Made by a program: the position numbers and the translations under genes. Shown one piece after another: positions 42,273 to 51,072 of a stretch of DNA of 64,000 nt. Position 1 is the stretch's first letter; each line of letters begins with the position of its first letter. The notes under the pieces are model-generated. The model made no database searches. It saw nothing but the letters and a program-made list of their open reading frames with translations, and was not told the DNA's origin. The stretch is from an uncultured Lachnospiraceae bacterium. GTDB lineage: Bacteria; Bacillota; Clostridia; Lachnospirales; Lachnospiraceae. The DNA is taken from NCBI GenBank assembly GCA_947564645.1, contig CANOCU010000004.1, positions 62,001 through 126,000 of the forward strand, written 5' to 3'.

Positions 42273-44276
42273 ATGATGAGATCATTGTTCTCTGGTGTGG
42301 CAGGTCTTAGAACACATCAGACGAGAATGGACGTTATCGGTAATAATATCGCTAACGTTAACACAACAGCATATAAGTCACAGAATATGGTATTCAGCGA
42401 TCTGCTGTACCAGACAACGCAGGCAGCATCCGGCGCCAACGGCAATACCGGCCGCGGCGGTATCAACCCCAGGCAGATCGGTCTGGGTTCCAAGACGGGC
42501 GCGATCTCCACTGCTATCACACAGCAGGGGTCCGCACAGTCTACGAATAATCCCTGGGATATCATGATCGAAGGTTCTTCCTTCTTCGTTGTAAGCGACG
42601 GATCCCAGAATTTCTTCACGAGAGACGGTTCCTTTACGGTGGACGGCGCAGGTAACCTGGTTATGGCCAATACCGGTTATACGGTTATGGGATGGCAGGT
42701 TGACCCGGAGACGGGCGATATCAGACAGGATATCGTATCCGCACTGCGTGTGATGCATCCCGACAATCTGAACTCTGAGCCGGAAGCGACGACGAAGGGT
42801 TATGTGTCCGGTATTCTGGATGCGAATGATCCGAAGATCAACAGTACGGCCGGCTGTATCCGTACCATGACGATCTTCGATTCCAAGGGATATGCGTACA
42901 CCTGTAAGTTCAGTTTCCATGGTATCGGCAGTGAGAATCAGTACCGCGTGCAGTTGGATGATATCCAGGATGCGGACGGCGTATCTCTTGTTAAGAAGTA
43001 CGGTCTGAGCAATATCGATCAGATCGCAACCTTCGGTTCCACGGAGAATAAGGTCACGACCAGTAAGTACAACATGGCAGAGAATGCCAAGTATGATGCG
43101 ACGACTGACAGCTTCCTGATCAATATGGCAATGTCGGAGATCCTGGACGGTTATAAGAATAATGCGATGATCGTCGCGGCGGGAACCGACGTTAAGGTGA
43201 CAACACCTGCAGGCGCCGGAGCGGTTACCGCAGGGACGGATGTTACCGTGCAGGGTAAAGTGACACTGACGAAGGCGCAGCTTGAGGCGGAGCCCTATAA
43301 CCTGATCTATGATAACGGTGAATATTATATGAAAGGCGCTGACGGTAAACCACAGCAGGTAACCGACTGGGGAGCAGCCCTGAAGGACATGAAGGGCTTA
43401 GAAACCGTGACCAATGTCACTGCAGCGAAAGGAAACCCGCCTGAGAATATCGAGATCAGTTTTGACGCCACCTTCAAGACCACTTCGGATGCCGATTATG
43501 ACGGCAACGGCAATTTCAGTGTGACATTGGAGAATACCGAGGCCAATGAGAAGGCGATTTTAGAGCAGATCTATCAGATCAAGGACGGTGACGGTAAGAC
43601 CTATACCATCGATTTTGTCGGCCCGGACGGCACGGCGCAGATCAATATGACGGAGAGCAACAGAGGCTTTATCATCTCCTTTGATCAGGAATTTGGTAAG
43701 TTCGAGTTTATTGGCAGCCAGGGCAATGATTCGGCTATGCTGGCTTTCAACAGTTCGGCTTCTTCCCTGGACGGACAGACGATCGACCTGTCACAGTTCA
43801 GCAGTGTCGATATCGACTTCTCGTCCGTTAATAACTACGGTAACGGCGGTAAATGTACGCTGGATATGCTGAACGGCTCCAAGGATGAGAGCACGATCGG
43901 CGCCGGCAGGAAACAGGGTGAGCTGATCGGTATCGAAGTAGGTCAGGACGGCAAGATCACCGCAGCGTACGACAACGGCCTGACGAAGCTGTTGGGACAG
44001 ATCGCGGTGGCGGAATTTGCCAATCCTTCCGGTCTGGCGAAGGCAGGTAACAACCTGTATTCCGCGACCCAGAACTCCGGTGAGTTTAACGGTGTAGGCG
44101 TAGATATCACGGCCAACCAGGGCTCTATGACATCGGGCGTTCTGGAGATGAGTAATGTGGATCTGTCATCCGAATTCACGACCATGATCACAACCCAGCG
44201 TGGATTCCAGGCGAACAGCCGTATTATCACAACTTCCGATACGCTTCTCGAAGAGCTTGTTAATCTGAAGAGATAA
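42273..44276 (+). CDS. flgE: Flagellar hook protein FlgE
   Basis: Polymerises into the hook, the flexible joint outside the cell. The N-terminal SLFSGVAGLRTHQTRMDVIGNNIANVNTTAYKSQNMVF and the C-terminal EMSNVDLSSEFTTMITTQRGFQANSRIITTSDTLLEELVNLK are the conserved rod/hook helices. At 667 residues it is much longer than the roughly 400 of E. coli FlgE; the additional mass lies in the surface-exposed middle (about 190-520). Start: two adjacent ATGs, seven or more bases after AAGGAGG; the first is used. A perfect hairpin follows the gene (44308-44341). Confidence 0.95.
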   Translation: MMRSLFSGVAGLRTHQTRMDVIGNNIANVNTTAYKSQNMVFSDLLYQTTQAASGANGNTGRGGINPRQIGLGSKTGAISTAITQQGSAQSTNNPWDIMIEGSSFFVVSDGSQNFFTRDGSFTVDGAGNLVMANTGYTVMGWQVDPETGDIRQDIVSALRVMHPDNLNSEPEATTKGYVSGILDANDPKINSTAGCIRTMTIFDSKGYAYTCKFSFHGIGSENQYRVQLDDIQDADGVSLVKKYGLSNIDQIATFGSTENKVTTSKYNMAENAKYDATTDSFLINMAMSEILDGYKNNAMIVAAGTDVKVTTPAGAGAVTAGTDVTVQGKVTLTKAQLEAEPYNLIYDNGEYYMKGADGKPQQVTDWGAALKDMKGLETVTNVTAAKGNPPENIEISFDATFKTTSDADYDGNGNFSVTLENTEANEKAILEQIYQIKDGDGKTYTIDFVGPDGTAQINMTESNRGFIISFDQEFGKFEFIGSQGNDSAMLAFNSSASSLDGQTIDLSQFSSVDIDFSSVNNYGNGGKCTLDMLNGSKDESTIGAGRKQGELIGIEVGQDGKITAAYDNGLTKLLGQIAVAEFANPSGLAKAGNNLYSATQNSGEFNGVGVDITANQGSMTSGVLEMSNVDLSSEFTTMITTQRGFQANSRIITTSDTLLEELVNLKR

Positions 44277-44307
44277 TTGTCGATGATAAATTGAATGAAG
44301 TACCCTC

Positions 44308-44341
44308 AGGAGGGATTTTCTGTAAATGGAAAATCCCTCCT
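44308..44341 (+). other. Perfect 13-bp stem-loop after flgE
   Basis: AGGAGGGATTTTC (44308-44320), eight-base loop, GAAAATCCCTCCT (44329-44341). No T-run follows directly. It could stabilise the abundant hook mRNA or partly terminate transcription, making a boundary inside the fla/che operon. Confidence 0.7.
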
Positions 44342-44354
44342 GTGCATATTTGCT

Positions 44355-44383
44355 TTGCAGTTTTTCGGGATATGTGGTAAAAT
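44355..44383 (+). promoter_or_regulatory. Candidate internal promoter before flbD-motA-motB
   Basis: TTGCAG (44355-44360), 17-bp spacer, TAAAAT (44378-44383), 50 bases before flbD and directly after the flgE hairpin. It could restart transcription of the downstream operon. Confidence 0.45.
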
Positions 44384-44433
44384 TGATAAGTTGAATCGCA
44401 CAACAAAAACGGGAGGGGTGTGAGAGAAGGGAA

Positions 44434-44619
44434 ATGATAGAAGTTACGAAGATCAACGGGGTAAAAGTTCTGATCAATCCGGATCTGCTGGAATTGGCTG
44501 AGGAAACGCCGGATACGGTTTTGTCCTTTACCACAGGGCGGAAATTAATTGTAAAAGAAAGTAGACAAGAGATAAAAAATTTAGTAAAATCGTATAGAAA
44601 GGATATTTTTGCAGATTAG
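44434..44619 (+). CDS. flbD: Flagellar FlbD family protein (SwrD-like)
   Basis: A 61-residue protein beginning MIEVTKINGVKVLINPDLLELAEETPDTVLSFTTGRKLIVKES, the FlbD/SwrD signature. In Bacillus the equivalent SwrD increases flagellar torque, apparently via the stator; it is not the unrelated Caulobacter FlbD regulator. It sits between flgE and motA, 21 bases ahead of motA, in keeping with a stator-related role. The start follows GGGAGGGG at longer than usual spacing, with GAAGGGA nearer. Confidence 0.9.
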   Translation: MIEVTKINGVKVLINPDLLELAEETPDTVLSFTTGRKLIVKESRQEIKNLVKSYRKDIFAD

Positions 44620-44640
44620 TGTAAAGACAGGTGAATACAG

Positions 44641-45429
44641 ATGGATATAGCTTCAGTTATAGGATTGGTTCTATGTTTTGTATTGATGGTTTTCGGTATG
44701 TTGGTCGGCCAGGATATATCAGTGGTTATCGGCTTCCTGCATGCACCCTCGGCTCTTATTACATACGGCGGTGCCCTGGGATGTATGATGGCGAGCTGTA
44801 CCATGCCGGATTTTCTAGCGAACTTAAAGAGTATCGGTCTGATTTTCAAAATGTCAGCAATGAATGTTCCCGAGATTATTCAGAAGATTATAGACCTCTC
44901 CAATGTCGCCCGTAAGGAAGGACTTCTTTCGTTGGAAGAAGCGGCGGGTGAGATTGAAGATGAGTTTTTGAAGAAGGGTATCATGCTTGTAGTAGACGGT
45001 ACGGATCCAGAACTTGTGCGTGCGATCATGGAGACCGAGCTTGCCAGTGTGGAAGACAGACATAAGAGCAAGATCGATTTCTGGGACGGCCTGGGTGCCA
45101 TGGGCCCTGCATGGGGTATGATCGGTACGTTGATCGGTCTGATCAACATGCTGCGTGACTTGTCGGATTTTGCATCGATCGGACCTAATATGTCGACAGC
45201 CTTGATCACAACCTTCTACGGTTCCGTACTTGCCAACTGGATCTGTGCACCGGTATCCAGTAAGCTGAAGAGCAAGAACGCCGAAGAGATGATGGTGAAG
45301 GAGATAGAGATTGAAGGACTTCTTTCCATTCAGGCAGGTGAAAACCCGCGTGTGATCGAAGAGAAGCTGAAATCCTTCCTTGCGCCGAAGGACAGAGGTT
45401 CATTGGGCGATGATGGAGGTGAGGCGTAA
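44641..45429 (+). CDS. motA: Flagellar motor stator protein MotA
   Basis: Proton- or sodium-channel stator subunit that pushes FliG. The 262-residue protein has four membrane helices (about 3-22, 28-50, 145-170, 178-200) and a cytoplasmic loop carrying the charged residues that meet the rotor (VRAIMETELASVEDRHK). WGMIGTLIGLINML is the conserved third-helix block. The C-terminal tail is short and acidic. The motB start directly follows the motA stop; the motB ribosome-binding site lies within the end of motA. Confidence 0.97.
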   Translation: MDIASVIGLVLCFVLMVFGMLVGQDISVVIGFLHAPSALITYGGALGCMMASCTMPDFLANLKSIGLIFKMSAMNVPEIIQKIIDLSNVARKEGLLSLEEAAGEIEDEFLKKGIMLVVDGTDPELVRAIMETELASVEDRHKSKIDFWDGLGAMGPAWGMIGTLIGLINMLRDLSDFASIGPNMSTALITTFYGSVLANWICAPVSSKLKSKNAEEMMVKEIEIEGLLSIQAGENPRVIEEKLKSFLAPKDRGSLGDDGGEA

Positions 45430-46236
45430 ATGGCTAAGAAGAAGCAGGAAGAAGCACCGAAAGGTTCCCCGGCGTGGATGGCCACATTCTCGGACCTGAT
45501 GAATCTGCTGTTGTGTTTCTTCGTTTTGCTGTTTTCCATGTCCTCGATCGATGCGGCGAAATTTGAACAGGTGGTGGCATCTTTCAATGAAACTTTCTCC
45601 GTATTCAGCGGCGGCGCTACGGCGATCGGAGACGGTATCCTGATCAGCAACGGTGTCAGCCAGCTTAATGAGCTGGACGAATATATCAACAGTACCGGTA
45701 AGATGGATGAGGGCCAGATCGTTGACGATGATGTGGCCGCGGTGAAAGAGAAGATGGAAGAGGCACAGCTGGAAGAATCCGAGCAGCTTGCCGAGCAGAT
45801 TCAGGAAGCGGTAGATGAGAAGGAACTGGGCAGTGAGATCGATATCGAGTTTACGAGCCAGTATGTACAGCTGACACTCAAGGGTGCGCTGCTTTTCGAC
45901 TCGGGCAGTACTCTTCTGAAAGAGGAAGCCAAGCCGGTTTTGGATCAGGTGGGTCTTGTGTTGGAGCGGTATGCCGGCGGTACGATAGAGATCGAGGGAC
46001 ATACGGACAATGTGCCCATGTCCGGAGCGAAGTATGCCAATAATGACGAGTTGAGTTCGGGGCGTGCGTTGTCTGTGTTTGATTATCTGCTTTCGGTGAC
46101 AAACTTAGATCCGGCGAATATCAAACATGCAGGCAGAGGAGAATATGTTCCGATTGCAGATAACTCCACACCGGAGGGACGGACCAGAAACCGGCGCGTT
46201 GAGATCAAGATCTACAATTCGCTCAGCTCTTATTAG
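45430..46236 (+). CDS. motB: Flagellar motor stator protein MotB
   Basis: Anchors the stator to peptidoglycan and supplies the ion-carrying aspartate. The 268-residue protein has a short cytoplasmic N-terminus, one membrane helix (about 20-42) with the essential Asp22 in FSDLMNLLLCFFVLLF, a plug/linker region and a C-terminal OmpA-like peptidoglycan-binding domain (TIEIEGHTDNVPMSGAKYANNDELSSGRALSVFDYLL, then RRVEIKI). The adjacent motA and overlapping control signals mean the pair is made together. Confidence 0.97.
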   Translation: MAKKKQEEAPKGSPAWMATFSDLMNLLLCFFVLLFSMSSIDAAKFEQVVASFNETFSVFSGGATAIGDGILISNGVSQLNELDEYINSTGKMDEGQIVDDDVAAVKEKMEEAQLEESEQLAEQIQEAVDEKELGSEIDIEFTSQYVQLTLKGALLFDSGSTLLKEEAKPVLDQVGLVLERYAGGTIEIEGHTDNVPMSGAKYANNDELSSGRALSVFDYLLSVTNLDPANIKHAGRGEYVPIADNSTPEGRTRNRRVEIKIYNSLSSY

Positions 46237-46296
46237 AAAATGAAAAATCAAGACAGTTGCTTATATAATATAATGTAAAAGGAGAACAATACGGTT

Positions 46297-46812
46297 ATGA
46301 AAAAGAATCTGATTTCCATTATTATACTGGCATTATTGATCGTGAATATCGTCCTGACGGCGATCATGATGTTCAGTGTAACGGGTACCGCCAGAAAGAC
46401 CTCGGCACTGGTGGATAATATTACGAGGTCATTGAATCTGGAATTGACGTCTAAGGGTGATGCCGGCGCAGCAGCGGTACCGATGTCAGATATCGCAACT
46501 TATGATATTGAGAAGATGACGATTGAGCTGAAGCGGGGAGAGGGAGAGGAAGGCGATCCACATTTCTTCGTGGGAGCGATCACGTTATCCATGAATACGA
46601 AGCATGAGGATTATAAGACCTATGGCGAGGAGATGGAAGCCAAGCAGAGTCTGATCAAGAGTGAGATAACGGATGTGATTTCAAGCTATACGGCAGAGGA
46701 TGCGAGAAACAATCAGGATGGGATGAAGGCTGATATTCTGGAAAGAATCCAGACAATGTTTAACTCCGAGTTTATCTTTAACGTGGCGTTTAGTGACATT
46801 ATCATTCAGTAA
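46297..46812 (+). CDS. fliL: Flagellar basal-body-associated protein FliL
   Basis: Membrane protein that surrounds stator units and supports motor torque. The 171-residue protein has one N-terminal membrane helix (about 5-28) and an extracytoplasmic SPFH-like domain (MTIELKRGEGEEGDPHFFVGAITLSM, SLIKSEITDVISSYTAEDA). The C-terminus ends EFIFNVAFSDIIIQ, typical of FliL, where the last residues contact the stator. Start after AAAAGGAGAACAATACGGTT at the long end of normal spacing. It lies between motB and fliM. Confidence 0.9.
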   Translation: MKKNLISIIILALLIVNIVLTAIMMFSVTGTARKTSALVDNITRSLNLELTSKGDAGAAAVPMSDIATYDIEKMTIELKRGEGEEGDPHFFVGAITLSMNTKHEDYKTYGEEMEAKQSLIKSEITDVISSYTAEDARNNQDGMKADILERIQTMFNSEFIFNVAFSDIIIQ

Positions 46813-46846
46813 CTTTAATAAATCGTGCCACAGGAGGTGAACTTTC

Positions 46847-47827
46847 GTGGGAGAGGTACTGTCTCAAAATGAGATTGATAGTCTGCTAGCCGCACTGAAC
46901 AGCGGTGAGATCGATGCAGAAGAAATGAGCGATGCCAGTGACAAGCAGGTTAAGAACTATGATTTTAAGCGCCCTACTAAGTTCTCAAAAGAACATCTGC
47001 GGACACTGGAGATCATATATGAGCATTACGGACGGTTATTATCTACCAGCCTTCCGGTATACCTTAGAAAAAATGTACAGATTTCCGTGGTGAGTTCCGA
47101 GGCGATCGTATTTTCAGAGTTTACCAATGCACTTTTCAATCCCGTCATTCTGGGAGTCGTGAATTTCCAGCCTTTGGGTGGAAATATCATGGTGGAAATG
47201 GCAACCAGGCTTGGATATGCCATGATTGACAGGATGCTGGGCGGAGAGGGAGAACCCCTCGATAAGACCAGAGAATTTACGGAGATCGAGTTGACGATCG
47301 TTGAGAAGATGCTGGTGACGTGTATACAGCTTATGCGCGAGCCATGGAAGAATGTAGTGGATATTAATCCGGTTCTGGAGAGGATAGAGACCAATTCGCA
47401 GTTTGCACAGATCATCTCTCCCAATGATATGATCGCGATCGTGACATTGAATATGAAGATTGGAGATGTGGAGGGATTCATGAATATATGCCTCCCCTTC
47501 TTTACACTGGAATCGGTTATGGAGAGGCTGAATACCAAGTATTGGTATTCGAATATGCAGGAGCAGAAGGAAGATGAGCTTGAAGAGTATATCGAGTCTC
47601 TGATCAAGAGAGTGGATGTTCCTGTGAAAGCGCTTTTGGGCAAGACAGAGATAGCCATTACGGATTTTATCAATATACAGGTAGGAGATATCATACGATT
47701 AAATACCGATGTAGAACAGGATCTGAAAGTGTATGTCGGAAATATAGAGAAATTTACCGCTTTACCGGGTTCAAGCAAAGATAAATATGCTGTGCGTGTA
47801 ACGTCGGTAATAAGAGAGGAGGAATAG
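46847..47827 (+). CDS. fliM: Flagellar motor switch protein FliM
   Basis: C-ring switch protein that receives the CheY-P signal. The 326-residue protein opens with VLSQNEIDSLLAAL, the CheY-P-binding peptide, has the CheC-like middle domain (FKRPTKFSKEHLRTLEIIYEHYGRLLS ...), and a C-terminal SpoA/FliN-like domain (PVKALLGKTEIAITDFINIQVGDIIRL). The start is GTG after CAGGAGGTGAACTTTC. It is followed four bases later by fliY, suggesting coupled synthesis of C-ring parts. Confidence 0.97.
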   Translation: MGEVLSQNEIDSLLAALNSGEIDAEEMSDASDKQVKNYDFKRPTKFSKEHLRTLEIIYEHYGRLLSTSLPVYLRKNVQISVVSSEAIVFSEFTNALFNPVILGVVNFQPLGGNIMVEMATRLGYAMIDRMLGGEGEPLDKTREFTEIELTIVEKMLVTCIQLMREPWKNVVDINPVLERIETNSQFAQIISPNDMIAIVTLNMKIGDVEGFMNICLPFFTLESVMERLNTKYWYSNMQEQKEDELEEYIESLIKRVDVPVKALLGKTEIAITDFINIQVGDIIRLNTDVEQDLKVYVGNIEKFTALPGSSKDKYAVRVTSVIREEE

Positions 47828-47831
47828 AAGC

Positions 47832-49112
47832 ATGGACGGAATGTTATCACAGGATGAAATAAATGCACTCTTGAGCGGTATGGATGCACCGGCCGCCGGT
47901 GAAGGCGCGCCGGTCGAATCAGAGACTCCTGCTCCGGCGCCGGATATGGATCAGTATGATTCCCTCCTGACGGCAATGGAGAAGGATGCCATAGGTGAAG
48001 TGGCCAATATCAGCATGGGTTCTTCAGCGACGACCCTGTCTTCTCTGGTCAACCGCAGGGTTAATATTACCACTCCGGTTGTAACACTGGCCAGGTGGGA
48101 GAATGTGCTGAAAGACTATGAGAAGCCATGTGTGTTTATTCAGATCAAGTACACGGTCGGGTTGGACGGATCCAATATTCTTGTCTTAAAGGAGCATGAC
48201 GTCAAGGTCATCACGGATCTGATGATGGGCGGAGACGGGAGTAACACGGATGGGGAACTCGGCGAACTGCATCTGAGCGCGATCTCGGAGGCCATGAACC
48301 AGATGATGGGTTCTTCGGCTACGTCTCTTTCGACGATGCTTGATAAGATGATCGATATCAGCCCGCCGGAGGCAAGTTTTGTAGATTTGTCAGTGTTTAA
48401 GTCCGGTGGAGACATAGCGCCGTTTCTGGCAGATGTTTTTGTGAAGATCGCATTTCGTATGCAGATTGATGATCTGGTTGATTCCACGATCATGCAATTA
48501 TATCCGATAGACTTTGCGAAAGAATTGTGTAGCACTTTCTTGAAGAATCAATTAGGAGATAATACAGCATCTGAACCCGCTCCGCAGGCAGCAGCGCCGC
48601 AGGCGGCCCAGGCGCCCCAGATGGATATGAGCCAGATGGGGATGAATATGAACCAGATGGGAATGGGAATGCCACAGATGCAGATGGGAATGGGAATGCC
48701 GCAAATGGGAATGGATATGAATCAAATGGGAATGAACCAGATGCAGATGGGAATGCCACAGATGCAGATGGGAATGGGAATGCCACAAATGATGCCGCAG
48801 ATGCAGATGATGCCTAATATGAATATTCAGCCTGCGCAGTTCCAGAGTTTTTCCAAGGATAGCGGTGCGGTACCAGGACAGGAGAATATCGGGCTGATCA
48901 AGGATGTTCCGCTCGAGGTTACGGTAGAACTGGGCAGGACATCCAAGTCCATAGCGGAGATTCTGGACTTCACGCCGGGAACGATCATAGAGCTTGACAA
49001 GATTGCCGGCGAGCCGATAGATATACTGGTGAACGGTAAGCTTGTAGCGAAGGGTGAAGTTGTTGTAATCGAAGAGAGTTTCGGGGTTCGTGTAACAGAA
49101 ATTATCAAATAA
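47832..49112 (+). CDS. fliY: Flagellar motor switch phosphatase FliY with Met-rich linker
   Basis: C-ring protein combining a CheC-type CheY-P phosphatase domain and a FliN/SpoA domain. The 426-residue protein begins MDGMLSQDEINALLSGM, a CheY-P-binding peptide. Both phosphatase ExxN sites are intact: E56-N59 (GEVANIS) and E153-N156 (EAMNQMM). The C-terminal domain (about 350-426) has LEVTVELGRTSKSIAEILDFTPGTII. Between them, residues 264-330 contain 30 methionines among 67 residues, with Gln, Gly, Pro and Asn filling the rest. This linker includes an 84-bp-spaced direct repeat and is far from usual composition. The gene lies between fliM and cheY. Confidence 0.95.
   Translation: MDGMLSQDEINALLSGMDAPAAGEGAPVESETPAPAPDMDQYDSLLTAMEKDAIGEVANISMGSSATTLSSLVNRRVNITTPVVTLARWENVLKDYEKPCVFIQIKYTVGLDGSNILVLKEHDVKVITDLMMGGDGSNTDGELGELHLSAISEAMNQMMGSSATSLSTMLDKMIDISPPEASFVDLSVFKSGGDIAPFLADVFVKIAFRMQIDDLVDSTIMQLYPIDFAKELCSTFLKNQLGDNTASEPAPQAAAPQAAQAPQMDMSQMGMNMNQMGMGMPQMQMGMGMPQMGMDMNQMGMNQMQMGMPQMQMGMGMPQMMPQMQMMPNMNIQPAQFQSFSKDSGAVPGQENIGLIKDVPLEVTVELGRTSKSIAEILDFTPGTIIELDKIAGEPIDILVNGKLVAKGEVVVIEESFGVRVTEIIK
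48664..48790 (+). repeat. Direct repeat inside the fliY Met-rich linker
   Basis: A block of about 43 bases starting TGGGAATGCCACAGATGCAG at 48664 recurs at 48748 with one difference, an offset of 84 bases (28 codons). Shorter ATGGGAATG units repeat between them. Such repeats can change length by slippage or recombination without breaking the frame if in multiples of three. Confidence 0.8.
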
Positions 49113-49133
49113 TAGTATGATAGGAGAAAAGAG

Positions 49134-49496
49134 ATGGCAAAGAATATTTTAATATGTGATGATGCAGCGTTTATGCGCATGATGATTAAGGATATCCTGA
49201 CAAAGAACGGATATAATGTAGCCGGCGAGGCTGAGAATGGTGCAAAGGCTGTGGAACAGTATAACACACTGAAACCCGATCTTGTGTTGATGGACATTAC
49301 GATGCCTGAGATGGATGGTATCCAGGCATTAAAGAAGATCAAGGAGGCAGATCCCGGAGCAATGGTCATTATGTGTTCGGCCATGGGCCAGCAGGCTATG
49401 GTAATCGAGTCGATCCAGTCCGGCGCAAAGGACTTTATCGTTAAGCCGTTCCAGGCGGATCGTGTTATAGAGGCAGTTAAAAAGGTAGTGGGGTAA
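49134..49496 (+). CDS. cheY: Chemotaxis response regulator CheY
   Basis: Single-domain receiver of 120 residues that carries the phosphoryl signal from CheA to FliM/FliY. Visible are the acidic pair D9-D10 (ICDDAAFMR), phospho-acceptor D54 (LMDITMPEMDG), the switch serine in MCSAMGQ and the lysine in FIVKPFQ. There is no output domain. Start after ATAGGAGAAAAGAG. It lies between fliY and fliO, as in Bacillus, and shares one base with the fliO start. Confidence 0.97.
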   Translation: MAKNILICDDAAFMRMMIKDILTKNGYNVAGEAENGAKAVEQYNTLKPDLVLMDITMPEMDGIQALKKIKEADPGAMVIMCSAMGQQAMVIESIQSGAKDFIVKPFQADRVIEAVKKVVG

Positions 49497-49879
49497 TGAT
49501 GCTCACGATTTCCGAGGGAGCGGATTCTTATATACAGTTTATGACCGTACTGATCCTTTTTCTGCTGGTACTGGCAGTCACTTATTTCGTTACGAAATGG
49601 ATGGCCGGTTATCAGAAGAGCAGACTTTCCAATGCGAATCTGGAAATCATAGAGACGATCGGTCTGTCTAACAATAAATATGTGCAGATCATCCGCGTCG
49701 GGCAGAAATATTTGGCAGTAGCAATCTGTAAAGATACTGTTACAATGTTAACAGAGGTTTCAGAACAGGATTTGATTCTTTCGGATGGGAGCGTGCCTAA
49801 GACAATGGGTTTTAAGGATATTTTGGATAAAGTACAAAGAAAGACCATTCTGGAAAAAGAAGATGGGCGAGACGAATGA
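49496..49879 (+). CDS. fliO: Flagellar biosynthesis protein FliO
   Basis: Accessory membrane protein that helps assemble the FliP ring of the export gate. The 127-residue protein has one membrane helix (about 16-38) and a cytoplasmic beta-rich domain, NLEIIETIGLSNNKYVQIIRVGQKYLAVAICKDTVTMLTEV, which is the FliO signature. Its ATG overlaps the cheY stop by one base and its end overlaps fliP by four, so all three are translationally coupled. Confidence 0.9.
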   Translation: MMLTISEGADSYIQFMTVLILFLLVLAVTYFVTKWMAGYQKSRLSNANLEIIETIGLSNNKYVQIIRVGQKYLAVAICKDTVTMLTEVSEQDLILSDGSVPKTMGFKDILDKVQRKTILEKEDGRDE

Positions 49880-50757
49880 ATAGACATTTTTCCGGATATC
49901 GTTTGGTAAAGTTTGTATGCCTGCTGTTTCTGGCAGGCATACTGTATCTTGGGTATGGAACTACGGTCAGGGCTTCTTCGCTTGATACGCCGTATCGGGA
50001 TTCCAATCTTACCGGTACGGAGGATGAGCGGACGAATATACGGGAGCCGGGTTCTTCACAGGATGCCGATGAATTGGCAGAATTGAATATAGCAAATACG
50101 GTGACGGTTACGTATGGCAATGGGAATGGCAGTGTGAACGGAGCCCTGCGTGTTCTGATCATTTTAACATTGATCGCGATAGCGCCGTCATTGATCATAA
50201 TGCTGACCTCGTTTACCAGGATCATCATCGTTCTGCATTTTACGAGGCAGGCATTGAATACGCAGACGGCGCCGCCTAACACAGTTTTGATAGGTATTGC
50301 GCTCTTTTTGACGTTCTTTATTATGCAGCCCACACTGACCACCGTTTATAATGAGGCGGTAGTGCCTTATGAGGCCGGGGAATTGACGAATGAGGAAGCG
50401 CTTACCAAGGCCGCAGAACCTTTAAGAGCCTTTATGTATCGTCAGACGCAGAAGAAGGACGTCAGTCTTTTTATGGAGATCAGCCGTTTGGAATGGAGCG
50501 GTGAACTGGACGATATTCCGATGAGCGTACTGGTACCGAGTTTTATCGTCAGTGAACTGCGGACTGCATTTATCATAGGCTTTCTGATCTACATACCGTT
50601 TATCGTGATCGACATGGTAGTGGCGTCGACCTTGATGAGTATGGGTATGATGATGCTGCCGCCGACAACGATCTCCATGCCGTTTAAGATTCTGCTGTTT
50701 GTGATGGCTGATGGCTGGCACCTGATCATAACCAATCTGGTGAAAAGTTTTTATTAG
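49876..50757 (+). CDS. fliP: Flagellar export gate protein FliP
   Basis: Core of the FliPQR export gate at the centre of the MS-ring. The 293-residue precursor has an N-terminal signal sequence (about 8-33), as in other FliP proteins, followed by a polar stretch and the conserved membrane part: LIILTLIAIAPSLIIMLTSFTRIIIVLHFTRQALNTQTAPPNTVLIGIALFLTFF. The C-terminal half has SELRTAFIIGFLIYIPFIVIDMVVAS and MGMMMLPPTTISMPFK, both diagnostic. ATG start within an ATGA overlap with fliO. Confidence 0.97.
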   Translation: MNRHFSGYRLVKFVCLLFLAGILYLGYGTTVRASSLDTPYRDSNLTGTEDERTNIREPGSSQDADELAELNIANTVTVTYGNGNGSVNGALRVLIILTLIAIAPSLIIMLTSFTRIIIVLHFTRQALNTQTAPPNTVLIGIALFLTFFIMQPTLTTVYNEAVVPYEAGELTNEEALTKAAEPLRAFMYRQTQKKDVSLFMEISRLEWSGELDDIPMSVLVPSFIVSELRTAFIIGFLIYIPFIVIDMVVASTLMSMGMMMLPPTTISMPFKILLFVMADGWHLIITNLVKSFY

Positions 50758-50789
50758 CAGGAGCAGGATAAGAGAAAGGAAGGCTGCTT

Positions 50790-51059
50790 ATGGGAATAGA
50801 TGACGTTACAGCGATCGCCTCAACGGCAATATATACGATCATTAAGTGTGCGGCTCCGCTGCTGCTCGTGTCTCTGTGCGTAGGTCTTCTTGTCAGTATT
50901 TTTCAGACAGTAACCTCCATTCAGGAGCAGACGCTGACATTCGTCCCGAAGATACTTGCCATTTTTCTGGGATTGATCGTCATGGGGCATTGGATCATGA
51001 ATAATATGGTGGAGTTTATGAGCAATTTATGGTCCGATTTCAGCATTTACATCAGGTAA
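50790..51059 (+). CDS. fliQ: Flagellar export gate protein FliQ
   Basis: Small export-gate subunit with two membrane helices that wrap the FliP-FliR core. The 89-residue protein has helices at about 16-40 and 52-75; APLLLVSLCVGLLVSIFQTVTSIQEQTLTFVPKILAIF is highly conserved in this family. Start after GAGAAAGGAAGGCTGCTT. It sits 32 bases after fliP and 13 before fliR. Confidence 0.96.
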   Translation: MGIDDVTAIASTAIYTIIKCAAPLLLVSLCVGLLVSIFQTVTSIQEQTLTFVPKILAIFLGLIVMGHWIMNNMVEFMSNLWSDFSIYIR

Positions 51060-51072
51060 AGCAGGTTGCGGC

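Noticed and set aside
47026-47976. Antisense open frame opposite fliM and the start of fliY
   Set aside because: Lies across the junction of two well-identified genes and lacks a start signal.
48621-48824. Met-rich repeat as a sign of a broken or frameshifted gene
   Set aside because: The frame stays open and the FliN domain after it is intact and conserved, so the gene is complete.
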